Assembly (NCBI RefSeq): GCF_000189635.1
Contig: NW_002476481.1
Coordinates: 372,001 to 436,000, forward strand
Direction of reading: 5' to 3'
Source: Tetrahymena thermophila SB210
Lineage: Eukaryota > Ciliophora > Oligohymenophorea > Hymenostomatida > Tetrahymenidae
Length of the DNA stretch: 64,000 bases
Below are positions 37,501 to 50,100 of the stretch, one piece after another. The notes beneath the pieces were generated by a model that saw only the letters and a list, made by a program, of their open reading frames with translations, was not told the origin of the DNA and searched no databases. The position numbers and the translations under genes were made by a program. The number at the start of each line of letters is the position of its first letter. Positions within the stretch are counted from its first letter, which is position 1.

Positions 37501-39619
37501 TTGCAGCTTTTTTTGATTTATCTTTCTCAACAATCACAGTATTTCCTAATGAGATACAATAATTTTAACCGCATTAAATCTATTGAAATTTTAAAAAGTA
37601 AAATTCAAATAAATATTTTTACATTTATTTTAAATAAATAATTCATTCATAACTTCATTTATAAATTTCTTAAAATCAAACTTCAAAGTTTTTAAAATTT
37701 ATTTTTATTTTTAAACAAAATAATTTATTCTTTCATAATAAAATTTAGTTCATCAACATGATCGATCAATCAATCATTAATTTTTCAAAGTTATTATTTA
37801 TTATTAAATCAATCAAAGAAATCTTATTGAATATTTAATAAGTGTCTCATCAAATTAATTGATTAATAATTTTTTTATTTTTTGAAGAAATAACTTATTT
37901 TGATAAGCAAATTTTTTAAATCAGTAAATTATTTCTTTTTTTAATAAATTAATTTGGTTTTTTCAAATATTAAATTATTTTTTTTGATTTTAAATAATTT
38001 TATTGTTAAATTAGTATTTAATTCGTTGTAATAAAATTATATTTTTCTATTGAGTAAATTAAGATATTGTTTAAGGTTTATAGCTTTAGATAGAAATTAT
38101 ATTACTTTAAGAGCTTTTTTACCCTTTAAGCAAACCATAGGAGTTGGCAGAATTCTTGGTTCTTGGTCTCCTAAACCAAGCTGACCATTTTCATTGTAAC
38201 CCCATGAATAGATTTATCCCTCTATGTCTATTGCACAGCCAAAATTATCTCCGATGCTGACTGCAGCCATTTACTTTTTTAAGTTATGAACTTTTTATGG
38301 GAAAAGGAACTCTCCAAACATACAGGTTCCAAAAAGAAATAATTCACCATTTGAGCTTATTGCTGCAGAGTGCTACTTTGCATCTATAGTTTAAATATTC
38401 TCTAACTTATTAATCAATATAGGCTTCAATTAAGATCTTTTATTCCCCAATCCTAGTTAGCCTTCAGAGTTATCTCCACAAGCTAATACCTTCATAGACT
38501 TAGTAAGAAATAAGCTGTAATAATATCCACAGCTAATCATAGTAGTAATTTCTTGAATAAATTCATTCATTTTAGGAAGAGATTCATTTGTTTAATTCCC
38601 TATTCCTAATTGTCCTTTATCATTTTATCCAAAACTGCATACTTCACCATATTCTTTTTATTTATTGAATTTTTAGAATCTTTAAATTAAAGACTAAGTT
38701 AAATAATTACCAAGTAAAATTGACGTGTGGTAAGCTCCACAACTTATTTATTTTGCAATAGTCGAATTTATTGTTTAGATATGATTAAAACTAACCTTTT
38801 GAGGAATATATTGATTTACATAATTTCCAAGACCAAGTTGTCCGTCTGTATTTTTTCCCCATGTAAAAACCTCTCCATTTGCTTTACATTAAATAGTATA
38901 TGAATGAAATCATTTTTTGAAATATAAATATGCATATCTTACAGCAAATAACTCCTGTATGCTCAAATCCACAGCTTATTCCTATTGCTTTAAATCTATT
39001 AATAAGCAATATTTTTTTTAGTTATTTTCAACTTAAATTAAATAATCAGAATACTTTTATATAGATTCTACAAGTTGTGGAGAAAATGCACTTTTTATCA
39101 TTTGTTAATGAGATAACCCCAATTTTCCAAATTCATTAGAACCTTTTAAAAATAAAATAAATTATAAGAACACAAATTTGTTTAGTTGTTGCATTTATGT
39201 TACCCATAGTGTATACATATCCGTTAGAAGCTATAAAAGCAGAGTGATTTTTACCACAACTGATTTGCTAAATTACTACATTGAAGGAGCAGATACGAGG
39301 GATAGCATATTTTTTACCTTATTTATTTTCGCCTAAACCTAATTACCCTTCATTATCGCCTAGTAAATTAAAAATGGAGTTTAAACTCTTAGTGAAACAT
39401 TAGTAAACTCTAAGTTTTATTTAAATTGATTACATCCCCATGCAAATATCTAAGTAAAAAATATGATTTAAATATTGGCGAACAGCTTATTCTTTTAAAA
39501 TTTACTTCTGTGTAGCTGCTTGAATATTTGTTCAATTTCTAAGTTCCATTTTGTTATGTTGAATTTGTGTTGTTAAAATTATTAGAAAGAGTATAAAGCT
39601 AGTTATCATCTAAAATCAT
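34572..39619 (-). CDS. RCC1-repeat protein with Gln/Asn-rich and coiled-coil C-terminus
   Basis: From ATG 39619-39617 an N-terminal RCC1-type propeller is encoded in short exons. Blades show the 'W/G..N..GQLGLG' and 'ISCG..h...l' signatures: GDNEGQLGLGENKQGKKYA, QQISCGKNHSAFIASNG, GQLGIGNQTNESLP, ISCGYYYSLFLTKSMKVLAC, EGQLGLGNKRSQLKP and YSWGYNENGQLGLGDQEPR. The last blade ends GKKALK, and an unusually long 526-nt intron (38105-37580) joins it in phase to IQCGQNYCISLG, completing the repeat. A long Gln/Asn/Ser-rich region follows, then coiled-coil exons (36.5-35.7 kb), another Q-rich stretch, and a basic helix ending at TGA 34574-34572. The Gln residues are mostly TAA/TAG. Propellers of this type bind proteins or act as nucleotide exchange factors. 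Here the tail suggests a scaffold. An independent start at 37646 is possible but would cut an RCC1 repeat in two. Confidence 0.8.
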
Positions 39620-39949
39620 TTCTTAAGTAAATAATTGATACAATTTATTTAAAAGAAAGGAATATACAAATAAATATATATATTTTTTAATATCAATAAT
39701 TAAATCATAATAATCTAATAAAATCAAATCTCTTTACCTATCAAAATCTAACTAAACACTTTTTTTTCAAAAATATCATTTATTTGAATTTTTAATTTAA
39801 TTTTTTAATCAACATTCATTTCTGCATTAAAGCAGTCAGGCAGACAAACGAACAAAAAATAAGCTGTTTATTTCTAGCGGATATAAACAATTTTCAAACG
39901 GCCATTGATTTGATCCATTGAAAGTACTTACTTATTATTCAAAAATCCT
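39620..39949. other. divergent AT-rich spacer
   Basis: Immediate upstream region of the RCC1 gene. No coding frame. Confidence 0.5.
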
Positions 39950-40443
39950 ACTTTAACTAACAATTAAAAAATAACTTTGTATTATAATTAATATTAAAAA
40001 TATAATTTTCAAATAATTAATTTATTTTATCAAATTTAAATAAAATATTTTTTTTATTATTTCACATTAAAAAATATATAGATAAACATTGAATATGGAA
40101 ATTAATGTGATTATTAAATAAGTTAAAAATTATAATAGATGCCTTTACTAAAATAAATAGATACAAAAAACTTATTTCTTTAAGTTTACTTTAACTAACA
40201 ATTAAAAAATAACTTTGTATTGTCATTAATATTAATAAAATAATTTTCAAATATTTAATTTATATTATCAAATTAAAATAAAATATTTTTTTATTTTTGG
40301 TACTAAAAATTCCAACACATTAAAAAAAGATATATATATAAACATTGAATATGGGAATTAATGTGATTATTAATTAAGTTAAAAATATAATTGATGCCTT
40401 TACTAAAATTAAATAGATACAAAAAACTTATTTCTTTAAGTTT
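39950..40443. repeat. tandem duplication, two ~240-256-bp copies
   Basis: Copies at 39950-40187 and 40188-40443 both begin ACTTTAACTAACAATTAAAA and both end in near-identical text (GCCTTTACTAAAAT.AA, GATACAAAAAACTTATTTC, TTTAAGTTT). They abut without spacer. Differences are point changes and small A/T indels, with one 15-20 bp insertion in the second copy. Confidence 0.85.
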
Positions 40444-41013
40444 TTATGTTAAAATATCTTTTTTTCCTTTAAGAAAGAAAACGTAAATAAATAAGAAACA
40501 ATATTTAAAAGTATAATTACTTTTTAATTACCATTAAAAATATAATAAATATATATCTAATATATATGTATACCTTCTCAATATTGCTATAATTATCTTA
40601 AAAAGTTTGAGCTGGTCTAAAACCTTTTTTTATGAAATGTTTTTTAGAAGATATGTAAAATCTAATTAAAATTGATTCGAAATATTAGTCAGATTAAATA
40701 TTTAAATTAATAATACTATTTAATCAATTAAAAATATGGTATAATCCTTACATTATAATTCATGGTTTTATTAAAATTAAAAAGATACGAAAAATACATT
40801 TTTTAAAGTTTTTATGATAAAATATCTTTTTGTTCTTATCAGAAACAAAGAAAACGTTAAATATGAAAAAATATTCAATCAAATAATTATTGTTTAACTA
40901 CTATTTAAAATATTATAAAAGATATAGGCAGAGCATATGCTTAAATTAATGCTAAAACTATCTATATAAGTTACCTTTTTTAATGAAATATTTTTAGAAA
41001 ATATGTAAAATCT
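40405..41013. repeat. second overlapping repeat, two ~250-bp copies
   Basis: Sequence from about 40405 to 40663 recurs at about 40771-41013. Shared landmarks in order are AAATAGATAC/AAAAAGATAC, AAGTTTTTATG.TAAAATAT, AAAGAAAACGT.AA, ACCTTTTTTTA and AGA.ATATGTAAAATCTA. It extends the same repetitive block. Confidence 0.7.
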
Positions 41014-42331
41014 ATTAACTTTTTATGAAAATGTTTACTTTTATTGAATATTATTGTTACTTTATAAGATATTATTTGATTCGAAGCGCTTGTAGTATTT
41101 CATATAAAGAAAATAAATTGTTAAACTGTGGTAAATTAAATTTGTAATAAGCTAATTAAGTATTTATATTCTTTTATTGTGATATTGTAATATTAATAAC
41201 CTTAAGCTAAGATATGATTAAAAAAATACAATTATTAAAAATAGTATAAATATGTCAAAGAGTGTTTTTAAAAAGAAACTTAATGCTAGATGAAAAAAAA
41301 TTATATTTAGTATCTATCTTACATAAATTATTACATAATTAGTTAAATGAAATCAAATGCCATATTAAAAAATTAGATATTGCAGCTTATATGTCAGCTA
41401 AGAAAATATTACATAAAAAATAAAAGTTTAAAGTTTTAGGTTATTACTAATTTGAAGGCAGTTGGATGATGATAGCATAGTTAAATGAATTGTATTAATT
41501 TTTTGTAAGAATATCTTTTAATATCCATAGAATTGTAAAATTGTTTGCTAATTAATTTATATTCCCCCCTTTTAAAGTTACTTTCTTGCAGAGATTAAAA
41601 TTTAATTCCTTTATAAATTAAGCTTTATTATAAAAGAATTGTTTACGAGTACTTCAAATGATGCATTTAATAATTAAATAAATTCCATTTTCGTAAATAT
41701 GATCTTAATGTTTCTAATCAGCTTAATTCATTAATGTTTTTTAGTGCTACTAAAGCAATTAGCTTGCAAACTTTAAGTCTATCTTTATATTTTACTGCTT
41801 TTTTATCAAAAATCTAAAATAATTTAACAATCTATGAAAAAATTCTTTTTACAAAGTCAAAGTACATAGTCATCATGTTGTATGAGCCCTTTTTTAATTA
41901 ATTGCATTTTTAAAAGCTATTTTGGATTGTCAGAAAAAAATCAAAAACATTTTTTTTTTTTTGCTTTTCTTTTGGAAAGATATGCAAAGGAATATCTTTT
42001 TCTTGATTGGTTTTGAAGACAATTAATATTGGATTCGTAAATAATAAGAATAACTCTTTTATAAATAGATTGCGTAATTTATAAAAAGTATCTTTGGTTA
42101 TGTAATCTTTTATTTTTTTGTTAATTTATATGAATGTTATTGAATTAAATTTGGAGCTAAAAATGAATTAAAGTTTGTAATCACTCTAATATTAGGTAAG
42201 CACTAACAGTTGAATATAAAAAGTACTATTATTCAAAAAAAAAGAGAATATTAATTAATATCTTAAAACTTTTTAAGTTGAAAAAGAAAAAAAGAAAAAG
42301 TAATAAAAAAAAGGTATTTATTTATTTCATA
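41014..42331. other. AT-rich upstream region of P450
   Basis: No gene supported. It holds the promoter and 5' UTR of the P450 gene. A frame open upstream of its ATG (TTG 42278, Lys-rich) lacks an ATG and is not used. Confidence 0.5.
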
Positions 42332-43900
42332 ATGATAGGATACATAGCCATAGCTTTAGTGCTTCTTTTTGTTTACAGGTTCATCATTAAGAACTTGATG
42401 ATCTACTTTACTTACAAGAGTAAATTTGGTGATAAGGTAGTTTTTATGTTCTACCCTCTTTTAGGTAACTTTGGTATTTCCAGAAAGTCTTTCAGATAAT
42501 ATGGTGATTCCCTTCACATTTTAAAGACAATTCAAAGAACTAAGCCTGATGTTAAGGCTGTCATGGTTTTCAATGGATTCATCATCTAGATTATCATCAT
42601 TGACACCCAATTATAAAAGGTCTTCTTGCAAAACACCAAGCCCTACTACAAAGTAGAAGGTCCTTTCGGTGCTCGTGATGCATTTGGTTAGGGCTTAGTT
42701 GTTGCTGAAGAAAAGGTATGGACTCGTTAAAGAAACTTCCTTTCTAACTCCTTCCACTTCAACGCTTTGAAGAATCGTGTCCCTATCATCAAGGAGATTA
42801 CCAAGGAGTTCCTTTCAACTCTTCCCAGCGACGGTAAGACTCCCATCACAATTATTGAAGAACTTTAAAACATCACTTCTGAAGTCGTCATCCAAACATT
42901 CTTTGGTGAAAACTTAAAGGGAATGACAGTAAATGGTCTCTAACCCTCAGTCGAAATCTCTAAAATCATCGGTGATGGTTTCTCCTACAAGGCCAACAGC
43001 TTTGCCTACTTCTTAAAGCTCATGGTCTTCGGCTAAGAAAAGGCCTCCAGAGTTTTGAACACAACTTTTGAAAAGAACTTCTTAAAGCGTGTTGAAAACT
43101 ACAACTAATTTATTGAAGGAATCGTAGACAAGCGTCTTTCTGAATTAGAAAAGTTGACTGATACTTCCAAGGTTGATGAAAACTTCCTTAATCTCTACTT
43201 ATTAGAATATATTAAGCAACAAAAGGCTTTGAAGGAAAACCCTAAAATATATGCTGATTACGAAATCATTCCTAAAAGAGAAATTGTCCACTAATTCACC
43301 ACTTTCTTCTTCGCTGGTATGGATACTACTGCCAACTAAACTGGTATTTGTCTTTGGGTTTTGGCTTAACACCCTGAACTCCAACAAAAGATCAGAGCTG
43401 AAATTGATTCTGTTATTTAGACCTTTGACGATCTTAAGCACGAAGATTTGAATAAACTTGAATACTTCAATGCTTTCTTCAAAGAATCCCTCAGAGTTTA
43501 TCCCACTGCCCCTCAAGTCATTCCTAGAGTCTCTGCTCGTGACCACATGGTCGATGACTTCCCTATTCCCAAGGGTGCCTTCGTATCAAACTTAACCATT
43601 TAATATAATGAATAAAAGTTCCCACTCCTCTGCAAAGATATTGATACCTTCAATCCCGATAGATTCTTAGACAAGAACATCATTCAAGATCATTTCAGTT
43701 TTATCCCTTACTCAGCAGGTCCCCGTAATTGCATCGGCTAGCACTTGGCCTTAATCGAAGCTAAGATCATGATTGCTTACATCCTCAAAAATTACGTAGT
43801 TTTACCCAACGAAGAACACTAGAAAGTTAGATTTAACCACTTATTCTTGTACACCAGCTACGAAAGAGATATTATCAAATTAAAAAAACTTACTGCTTGA
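42332..43900 (+). CDS. cytochrome P450 monooxygenase (522 aa, intronless)
   Basis: Starts MIGYIAIALVLLFVYRFI at ATG 42332-42334, a membrane anchor. The stop is TGA 43898-43900. Motifs: I-helix FFFAGMDTTANQTG, ExxR in KESLRVYP, the PERF-like segment FNPDRF, and the haem loop [17 protein letters not shown], with the ligand Cys at residue 467 (TGC 43730-43732). The oxygen-activating Thr is in AGMDTT. Unlike its neighbours it uses many C-ending codons (TTC, ATC, ACC, GTC) and AAG, the pattern of highly expressed Tetrahymena genes, and it has no intron. It is a paralogue of the P450 at 0.5-2.1 kb, with the same length and conserved order of motifs. Substrate unknown. Confidence 0.95.
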
Positions 43901-44686
43901 TATAGTTGCACAAAGCAGATAGTTAGATAGATAGATAATAAATAAACCATTTAATTTATTAGATTAGCATAAGAAATATGAAAAGCAAAAAATTAACTAA
44001 CTAACTAAATAAATAATTAACTAACCTTACTTATTAATAACTACAGACTAAAAAACAAATAAAAAATAAATTAATAAATTAAATTAAATGCTTTTTTCTT
44101 AATTTCTTAGTAATTTAATTTAAAAAGTCTTTTCTATTATTTCTTTAGTTGTATGCTCATTCTTTTTTGAAATGTTTAATTAATATTTTTAACTCTCTAT
44201 TTCTAATTAAATTTTTTAGAAATTTTTTTTAATTTTAGTTCTACTTTTTAATTATAAATCATCTAATTATTGACAACCATAAATTTTTTATTTAAAAAAA
44301 TTTTCATAAGCTTCAAATCAACTAAATTAAAATTTCAAACAAATTAATAAGCTCAAGCCATCTAAATTAAATCTTCATATAAATTTCAAATAAATTAATA
44401 AAGGCTTTTTTCGATATATTGTGAAATTTAATATGAAATTTTAATTAATTTATTAAATATGTTTGCCATTTATTGCACTAATCTTAAATTTATTTTTCAA
44501 ATATATATTGAAGTACCATAATTTCTTAAATAATTAAAAAAAAAACATGTTTTAGTCTTATATTCATACAAAACAAGATTAGAAAATAAAAATATTTTTT
44601 AGAGAAGATTTATTTCATTAAAATTTATTAAATATGCAGTGTATAATTAATATAAAAAAAATAAATATTTTTAACATTTATATTTA
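43901..44686. other. convergent AT-rich spacer
   Basis: Begins with TAGA and CTAA tetranucleotide runs (43921-44030). No gene. Confidence 0.6.
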
Positions 44687-44848
44687 TCAAAATTAAATTT
44701 CTTCTATTTATTCTTATTCTTCCATTTCTTTATCATAATTCTATTCAGCATCTTATTTATCATCTTTTTCCTCATGTTCTTCTTCTTCATTTATCTCTTC
44801 AATTTCATTATGTTTATCTTTTTTTAAATTTTCTCTTCAAAAATTAAT
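44687..44848 (-). other. isolated acidic reading frame
   Basis: About 54 codons, almost all Glu/Lys/Asp/Gln (KHNEIEEINEEEEHEEKDDK), ending TGA 44689-44687. It has no ATG until near its end and follows an in-frame TGA. It reads like the final exon of a gene whose other exons I cannot find, or a remnant. It is not joined to the gene at 45.2-46.5 kb, which has its own stop. Confidence 0.3.
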
Positions 44849-45207
44849 TTAACCCATCTAATTTTAATATTAAATTTCTTTATAATTTTAATAAAAATTA
44901 TTAAAAATAACAATTATTACTTATTAATTAAGATATATGAAAAATAATTTAAAAAAAAAATAAACACCTTAATTTAGAAAATCACCTTAACTTAGAACGA
45001 ATAAGATATATCATAATTATTTTGTTATAATATGAATATTTAATAAAGTATGAAAATAAGAAATACTTTTATAAAAATTTGATATTATTAATACTTTCTT
45101 TATTTTAAACTGTAATAATTGATCTGAGAATTTTTGAGTAATTTAATTAATTAAAATCTCCATTTTAAATGTGCTCGCTCAATAAGTAAAATATAAATAT
45201 TTTTGAT
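44849..45207. other. AT-rich spacer
   Basis: No coding frame. 3' flank of the zinc-finger/SPRY-like gene. Confidence 0.5.
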
Positions 45208-46458
45208 TCAATTAAAAATCATTTTTTCACTTTAAATTTCTTCAAAGTATATTAAATCAACACACATTTTAAATGGTTTATCATTACCAAATTATAATGT
45301 TAAAAAATAATTACTATTCTAATTTAAATTATTATGACAGTCTTAAAGCTCATTTATATTTTGATAATTAGGATAGTCTAAAAACTATAATTTTTTATTT
45401 TAGATATCTATTCTCATTTCAATTACCTAATCTTTTTTAATTTCCTAAAAGTAACTTCCTTTTACTACTTAACCACCGCAAAACAAATTACTCTTCCCAA
45501 AAGCCTTTCCTTAACAAGAACTGGAGAGAGGAAGTGACAAATTATTTTCATTAAGAACACCGATTATTAATTAATCTGCTATATGCTCATTAAATTTGAA
45601 CCTAACGATATAGTTTTTATCTTTGCTTAGTTTCTATTAAAAATAAACCTAACCATATAAATTTTCCTTATTTTTTATAATCTAAATTTTTTGTTCATTT
45701 ATATTTTCTAAAATTTATATTTTCTTTGATTAACCAAAATTACAAAATGAAGACTTTCCAAATAGTAAATTAATTTACTACCCTATTTAATTTATTTAAC
45801 TTTGTTACTTTGTTTCAATCTTTTCAAAAATGTGTTTGCTAAAAATGTCAACTTATTTTAATAAGGATTATTTAAAAATAGATAAATCTTCCTTACTAAA
45901 TAATAAATTTTAGTATTTATTTAATTATTCTTGAAGGAGAGCAGTGTTTTGATCTTTCTATTTTTGACACATAGAAGTGAATTACCTTAAGTCATTTAGC
46001 TGATCCTCCATTGTTTATTAAGTGAAATTAATTAATTATTTCAGTCTTTCCTTTCCAGAAATCTCATTATAGCTATTCAATATTTCTACTTTTTGCTGAT
46101 TTTTATTGGTTAGATACGAATACCATTTTTTCTTCATTTCCTCAATTATTTTTAAAATATCTGCAATCATTTATTGAAACTATAAGTCTAGTTCCTCTAA
46201 GGTTTCATTTTCTTTAATCATAATTGATGATATATTTTTCAAAAGCTTTATATCATTAACTGGTGGCCAATTAGGAAAAATTTAATCATCATCACAAATA
46301 TTAATAATCTCTATAGAAAGATGATCTTTTAATGAACTGTTTTCTTCTGTTATACACTCTTCACACTTAAGTTCCTAGAATGCTTCTTCTGAAACATTGA
46401 AATATCTCGCCTGATATTTTTTATGTTTCTTACAGTATATCTTCAATTATTAATCCAT
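45208..46458 (-). CDS. Cys/His-finger, coiled-coil and SPRY-like protein (416 aa)
   Basis: Uninterrupted from ATG 46458-46456 to TGA 45210-45208, with frequent TAA/TAG Gln. The N-terminus has a spaced pair of CxxH-like and CxxC elements (IYCKKHKKYQARYF then LKCEECI), resembling a B-box or other small zinc finger. Residues ~80-230 are coiled coil (EELDLQFQQMIADILKIIEE, MEDQLNDLRQF). The C-terminal ~160 residues are beta-rich with SPRY/B30.2-type features: NYIVRFKFNEHIADQLIIGV, SSCQGKAFGKSNLFCGG, VIEMRIDIQNKKLQF and a final FGNDKPFKMCVDLIYF. B-box, coiled coil and SPRY is the order seen in TRIM proteins, but no RING is seen. It is probably a protein-binding adaptor. The domain calls are by eye. 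Confidence 0.75.
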
Positions 46459-47152
46459 TTCTTAATTTTTTATTTAATTATTTTTCTGATATTTTTTAGG
46501 TTTTTAATAATTTATTAATTTTATATGCAAAACAAAAATTTTAAGCAATTTTTTTAACTAAAAAATTTTTCTGATTAATAGTTTATTTTATTTTAAATAT
46601 TCTAATAGGTTTTATATCATTATTCTAGCAACAATATTAGATAGATAGATAGATAAATTCTATTACTTCTAATCAATATTCTAAAAAGAGTTAGATATTA
46701 AAAATATTGAATATAAAGGCTTTTAAATATTCTAAAAGTTTAAATCCTATTTATTCTAATTTCTAATCAATATTCTAAAAAGATTTAATAATACAAACGC
46801 TTTAAATATTCTAAAAAGTTTTTGATTATTAACCGAGCAGTTGCTATAGATTGATGATTCTTATTACTTTTAATAAATATTCTAAAAATATTTGGAAAAA
46901 TAAAATATTGAACACAAATTTAATATCTTTTTTCTTTATAAATAAATACTGAAAAACTAACATATCTATCTTTTCAATTTATTTTGAATATTAAGAATAT
47001 AAATAAAAAGTTATTAAAATTTTTATTTTTTTAATTGAAAAAAATATAAAAATACAAAAAATTTTAATTATTTATTTATTATTTTTAAATTGGTTATGTT
47101 TAAATAAATTTTATAATTTAGCCAATTTGAAAATGAAATTAATTTATAAACT
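46459..47152. other. AT-rich spacer
   Basis: Upstream of the SPRY-like gene and downstream of the peptidase gene. It is mostly filled by the dispersed short repeat listed separately, plus a TAGA run at 46640-46657. Confidence 0.55.
46590..46900. repeat. AATATTCTAAAAA short repeats (about 6 copies)
   Basis: Copies of AATATTCTAAAAAG with variants recur at about 46595, 46676, 46727, 46767, 46804 and 46874. They are mostly alternately preceded by CTAATC and TTTTAA. The irregular spacing is 37-81 nt. Confidence 0.6.
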
Positions 47153-50100
47153 TCATTTATAGTAAGTGAAAGAAGGGAATAATTTTAATAGTTTTTAAGT
47201 ATATTCATAAGAATTAGTAACAGTTATGTTAACATCTTGCTCTCTTCTTTCTTTTAATAATTTAGTTTACTCTCCTTCATGATTTGGAGAAACTAAATGT
47301 ATTTCTATCAACCTTTTTTCATTGAAGAAGAGGTGATTAAATAAATCTACTATGTCTTATTTTTAAATGGTGTCTAAATCAGCTATTAATCTATCTAAAA
47401 TGTCAAAATATTCTTACTATCCCTCTATAATATCATTATAATATCTAGCTTCTTCATAGATATTGAGGAATTTTTACTTATATTAGGTGCGAATAGATTC
47501 GATAAACTTTTTGAAGTCTTCTTCAGATAAATCTTGAATAGTTTATTTCATTGATTCTAAAAATACCTAAATCCTGCTTGACAAGTATTCTGGGGATTTT
47601 GTGCTTGATTGAATTAAAAAGGTGATGCCTGATATTTTGTGAATTGATTTAATACCTGCTTGCACAATATAACCAAGTTATTCCTTTGTTCTCAACTGAG
47701 AAAATGCAGGCTATTTTAGTATATTATGAAGCACTCTCAATTAATTGCTTGTTTTAAAAATTAAATGTTTAGCTTCTGAGCTTCTTTATTCTAATTTTTC
47801 ATCATAGAATTAAAAGGCAGTATAACATGCAGAGTTTATTTGGTCTTTTGTTAAAATCTATTCGTAAATAACTGGTTTATCTTTTTCAATTTGTACTGTT
47901 CTTCCGTAGAATATTTCCTCTTTAGGAAGCACAGATCTCTTTCCTTTTGCCTTATTTTAATTTTCAAAGAATAATTTTTCTGCATCTTAGGCAAGAGAAA
48001 TAGATTCTTGCTTTTCGAAATTACCAATGAATGACCATTCGAATCTGATAGAATCTAAATTGTGCTCATGATAATATTTGTAGAGATTTATTATTTTATC
48101 AATAGGAGTTTATTAAATGAAATCAAGCTAATCAGTTATACAATTGTAGTTGTAATCGATGAGCGAATGGAAGTGGTTGCTGACAGTCTAATAGGGTGCT
48201 TGCAAGGTATAATTTTTTAATGAAATTTCTTTTTTTTGTATAAACATTTTGAATTTGTCTTCGAAATCTGATTTTTCTTCGGGATTGACATAAGGGGGAT
48301 TTTCATGAAAATCAATTAGCATTTGTAAAAAATGGCGAGTGTATACAGGTATGGAGTCGTTGAAACCATCAACTTTGTACTTATAGTATATCTCAGAAGC
48401 TGACCTTTGATCAATAATATTAGCCTAAGAAGCTAAGTATTGCATTTCTCTAATCCTGTCTTTAAATAATTAAATGTAAATATTTTGCAAAACTTGATTC
48501 TAAACTCCGTTCAGATATTCATTGTCTTATTTCCAGTAGATATGAAGTTCTATTTCTCCCTTTGGAGTTTTAAACTTGTTATCCTACTTAAACCACACTC
48601 TAGTCCTATCATTTTCGAGTATTATTTTCGGTTCTGTCAAGAATTCATCTTCTATTGGTAGTTAAACCAAAGACTTAGGAAGGAATGGATTCTTTTCAGG
48701 CAATCCAAGTACCTTATGGGATTTCTTAAAATCAATTGAAGGATTTTCAAAAATATTTCTCACTTATTAGCTTATGTCTTCAATATTATAAGCTGTTCCA
48801 TAGACAGGTTCAATCAATTGGCATTCCTAAATAATTTGTAAAGTACTTGTTTTATTTGAATACATAAAATTAAATTACGCTTTAGAGTGTTTTAGACAAA
48901 TTAGCAATTCTCAAATTTTCAACTGTTACTTAAGACAAGTATTTATTAATTTCTTCTTCATTATATTCTTCCATAATGTAAGAGCTACTTAAAATGTCTT
49001 CATAAGGGTATTCGCCCATTTTGCGACTGAGTAAAACTGCTTAATTAACAGGATTCTATCTTTCTTTGAACTAAAAGGTAAGCTATTTGATTTATTTCAT
49101 TTCATCCCAAACCCATTTCTAAACTGGAGTTGTCTTTATGATTTAAATATATTTAGCTACAATATTTAGAACTTTATCAATATTATTTTAACCATGTGGA
49201 GTTAAAATAATCTCTACATATAATTCAGAATACAATTTCAAGTAATCACTAATACCACTAGTTAGCTCATAAGCTAAATTTTCATCTATCAGCAAAGACA
49301 GAAGAGAGTTTTTTCCTTCATGTCCCAGCAAATGAGATAAATACTCCAAAGATTTGTGCTTATAACTATTTTAGTGATAATCCACAACCCAACCTAATTA
49401 TAACTAGTGACTCTCAGATACTGGAACCATCTTTTGTAATTTTAAAAAAATAGTTAAAAAATAATTCTTAAAAAAAATTTTGTGTCTAGAATCATTTTAT
49501 AAATTCTTTAATTAAATAATTTAAGCGTTTTTTATAAACAAATTTTATTAATTTATTTGTTTAAAAATTAAATAAGATCTATTGAGTTAATTAATTTTAA
49601 TATACTACCTTAATATATTTTGCAAGTTCTTCTTTCCCAAAAGGAATTTCTTTATAAGACAAAGCTTGAATGTTTGAATTAGGAATATTTTCAAAATATT
49701 TAGCTGCTAATTCCTCTAGCTTTGAAAGGGTTTCGTTTGAGTAAAGGACTAGTTTCATTTAGTTTGCAGAGTAATACTTTTTGTGAAACTCTATTAAATT
49801 TTAGCGAACATTAGGTTTATTGAGTGTTTCAAGATTTCCTGTACCAAATTTGTTATAGACACTACCTTATTTGCATGTGTGCCTATGTATTTGATAAATA
49901 CGACGAGAATCTGAATTGAAGTTCTTTTTATTTTCGTTCTCGATTGCATTCATTTCTCTTTCCGTGCACGATTCTGTGAAAAGAGGTGCTGTAAAAAATT
50001 AAGAAAATCTATCTAAAGCTCCTTCAAATGCTTCACCATTGGCACAAGAAAAATGGTAAACTGTATTTAAAGGGCCAGTTGAAGCATTTTATGTGCCTGC

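Noticed and set aside
37644..37646. Independent start codon for the coiled-coil part of the RCC1 gene
   Set aside because: It joins in phase to the following exon. However, the RCC1 repeat signature across 38105/37580 is completed only by the fused model.
42278..42331. N-terminal extension of the intronless P450 from TTG 42278 (Lys-rich)
   Set aside because: No ATG in that frame upstream. The ATG at 42332 directly precedes the membrane anchor and gives the same length as the paralogue.
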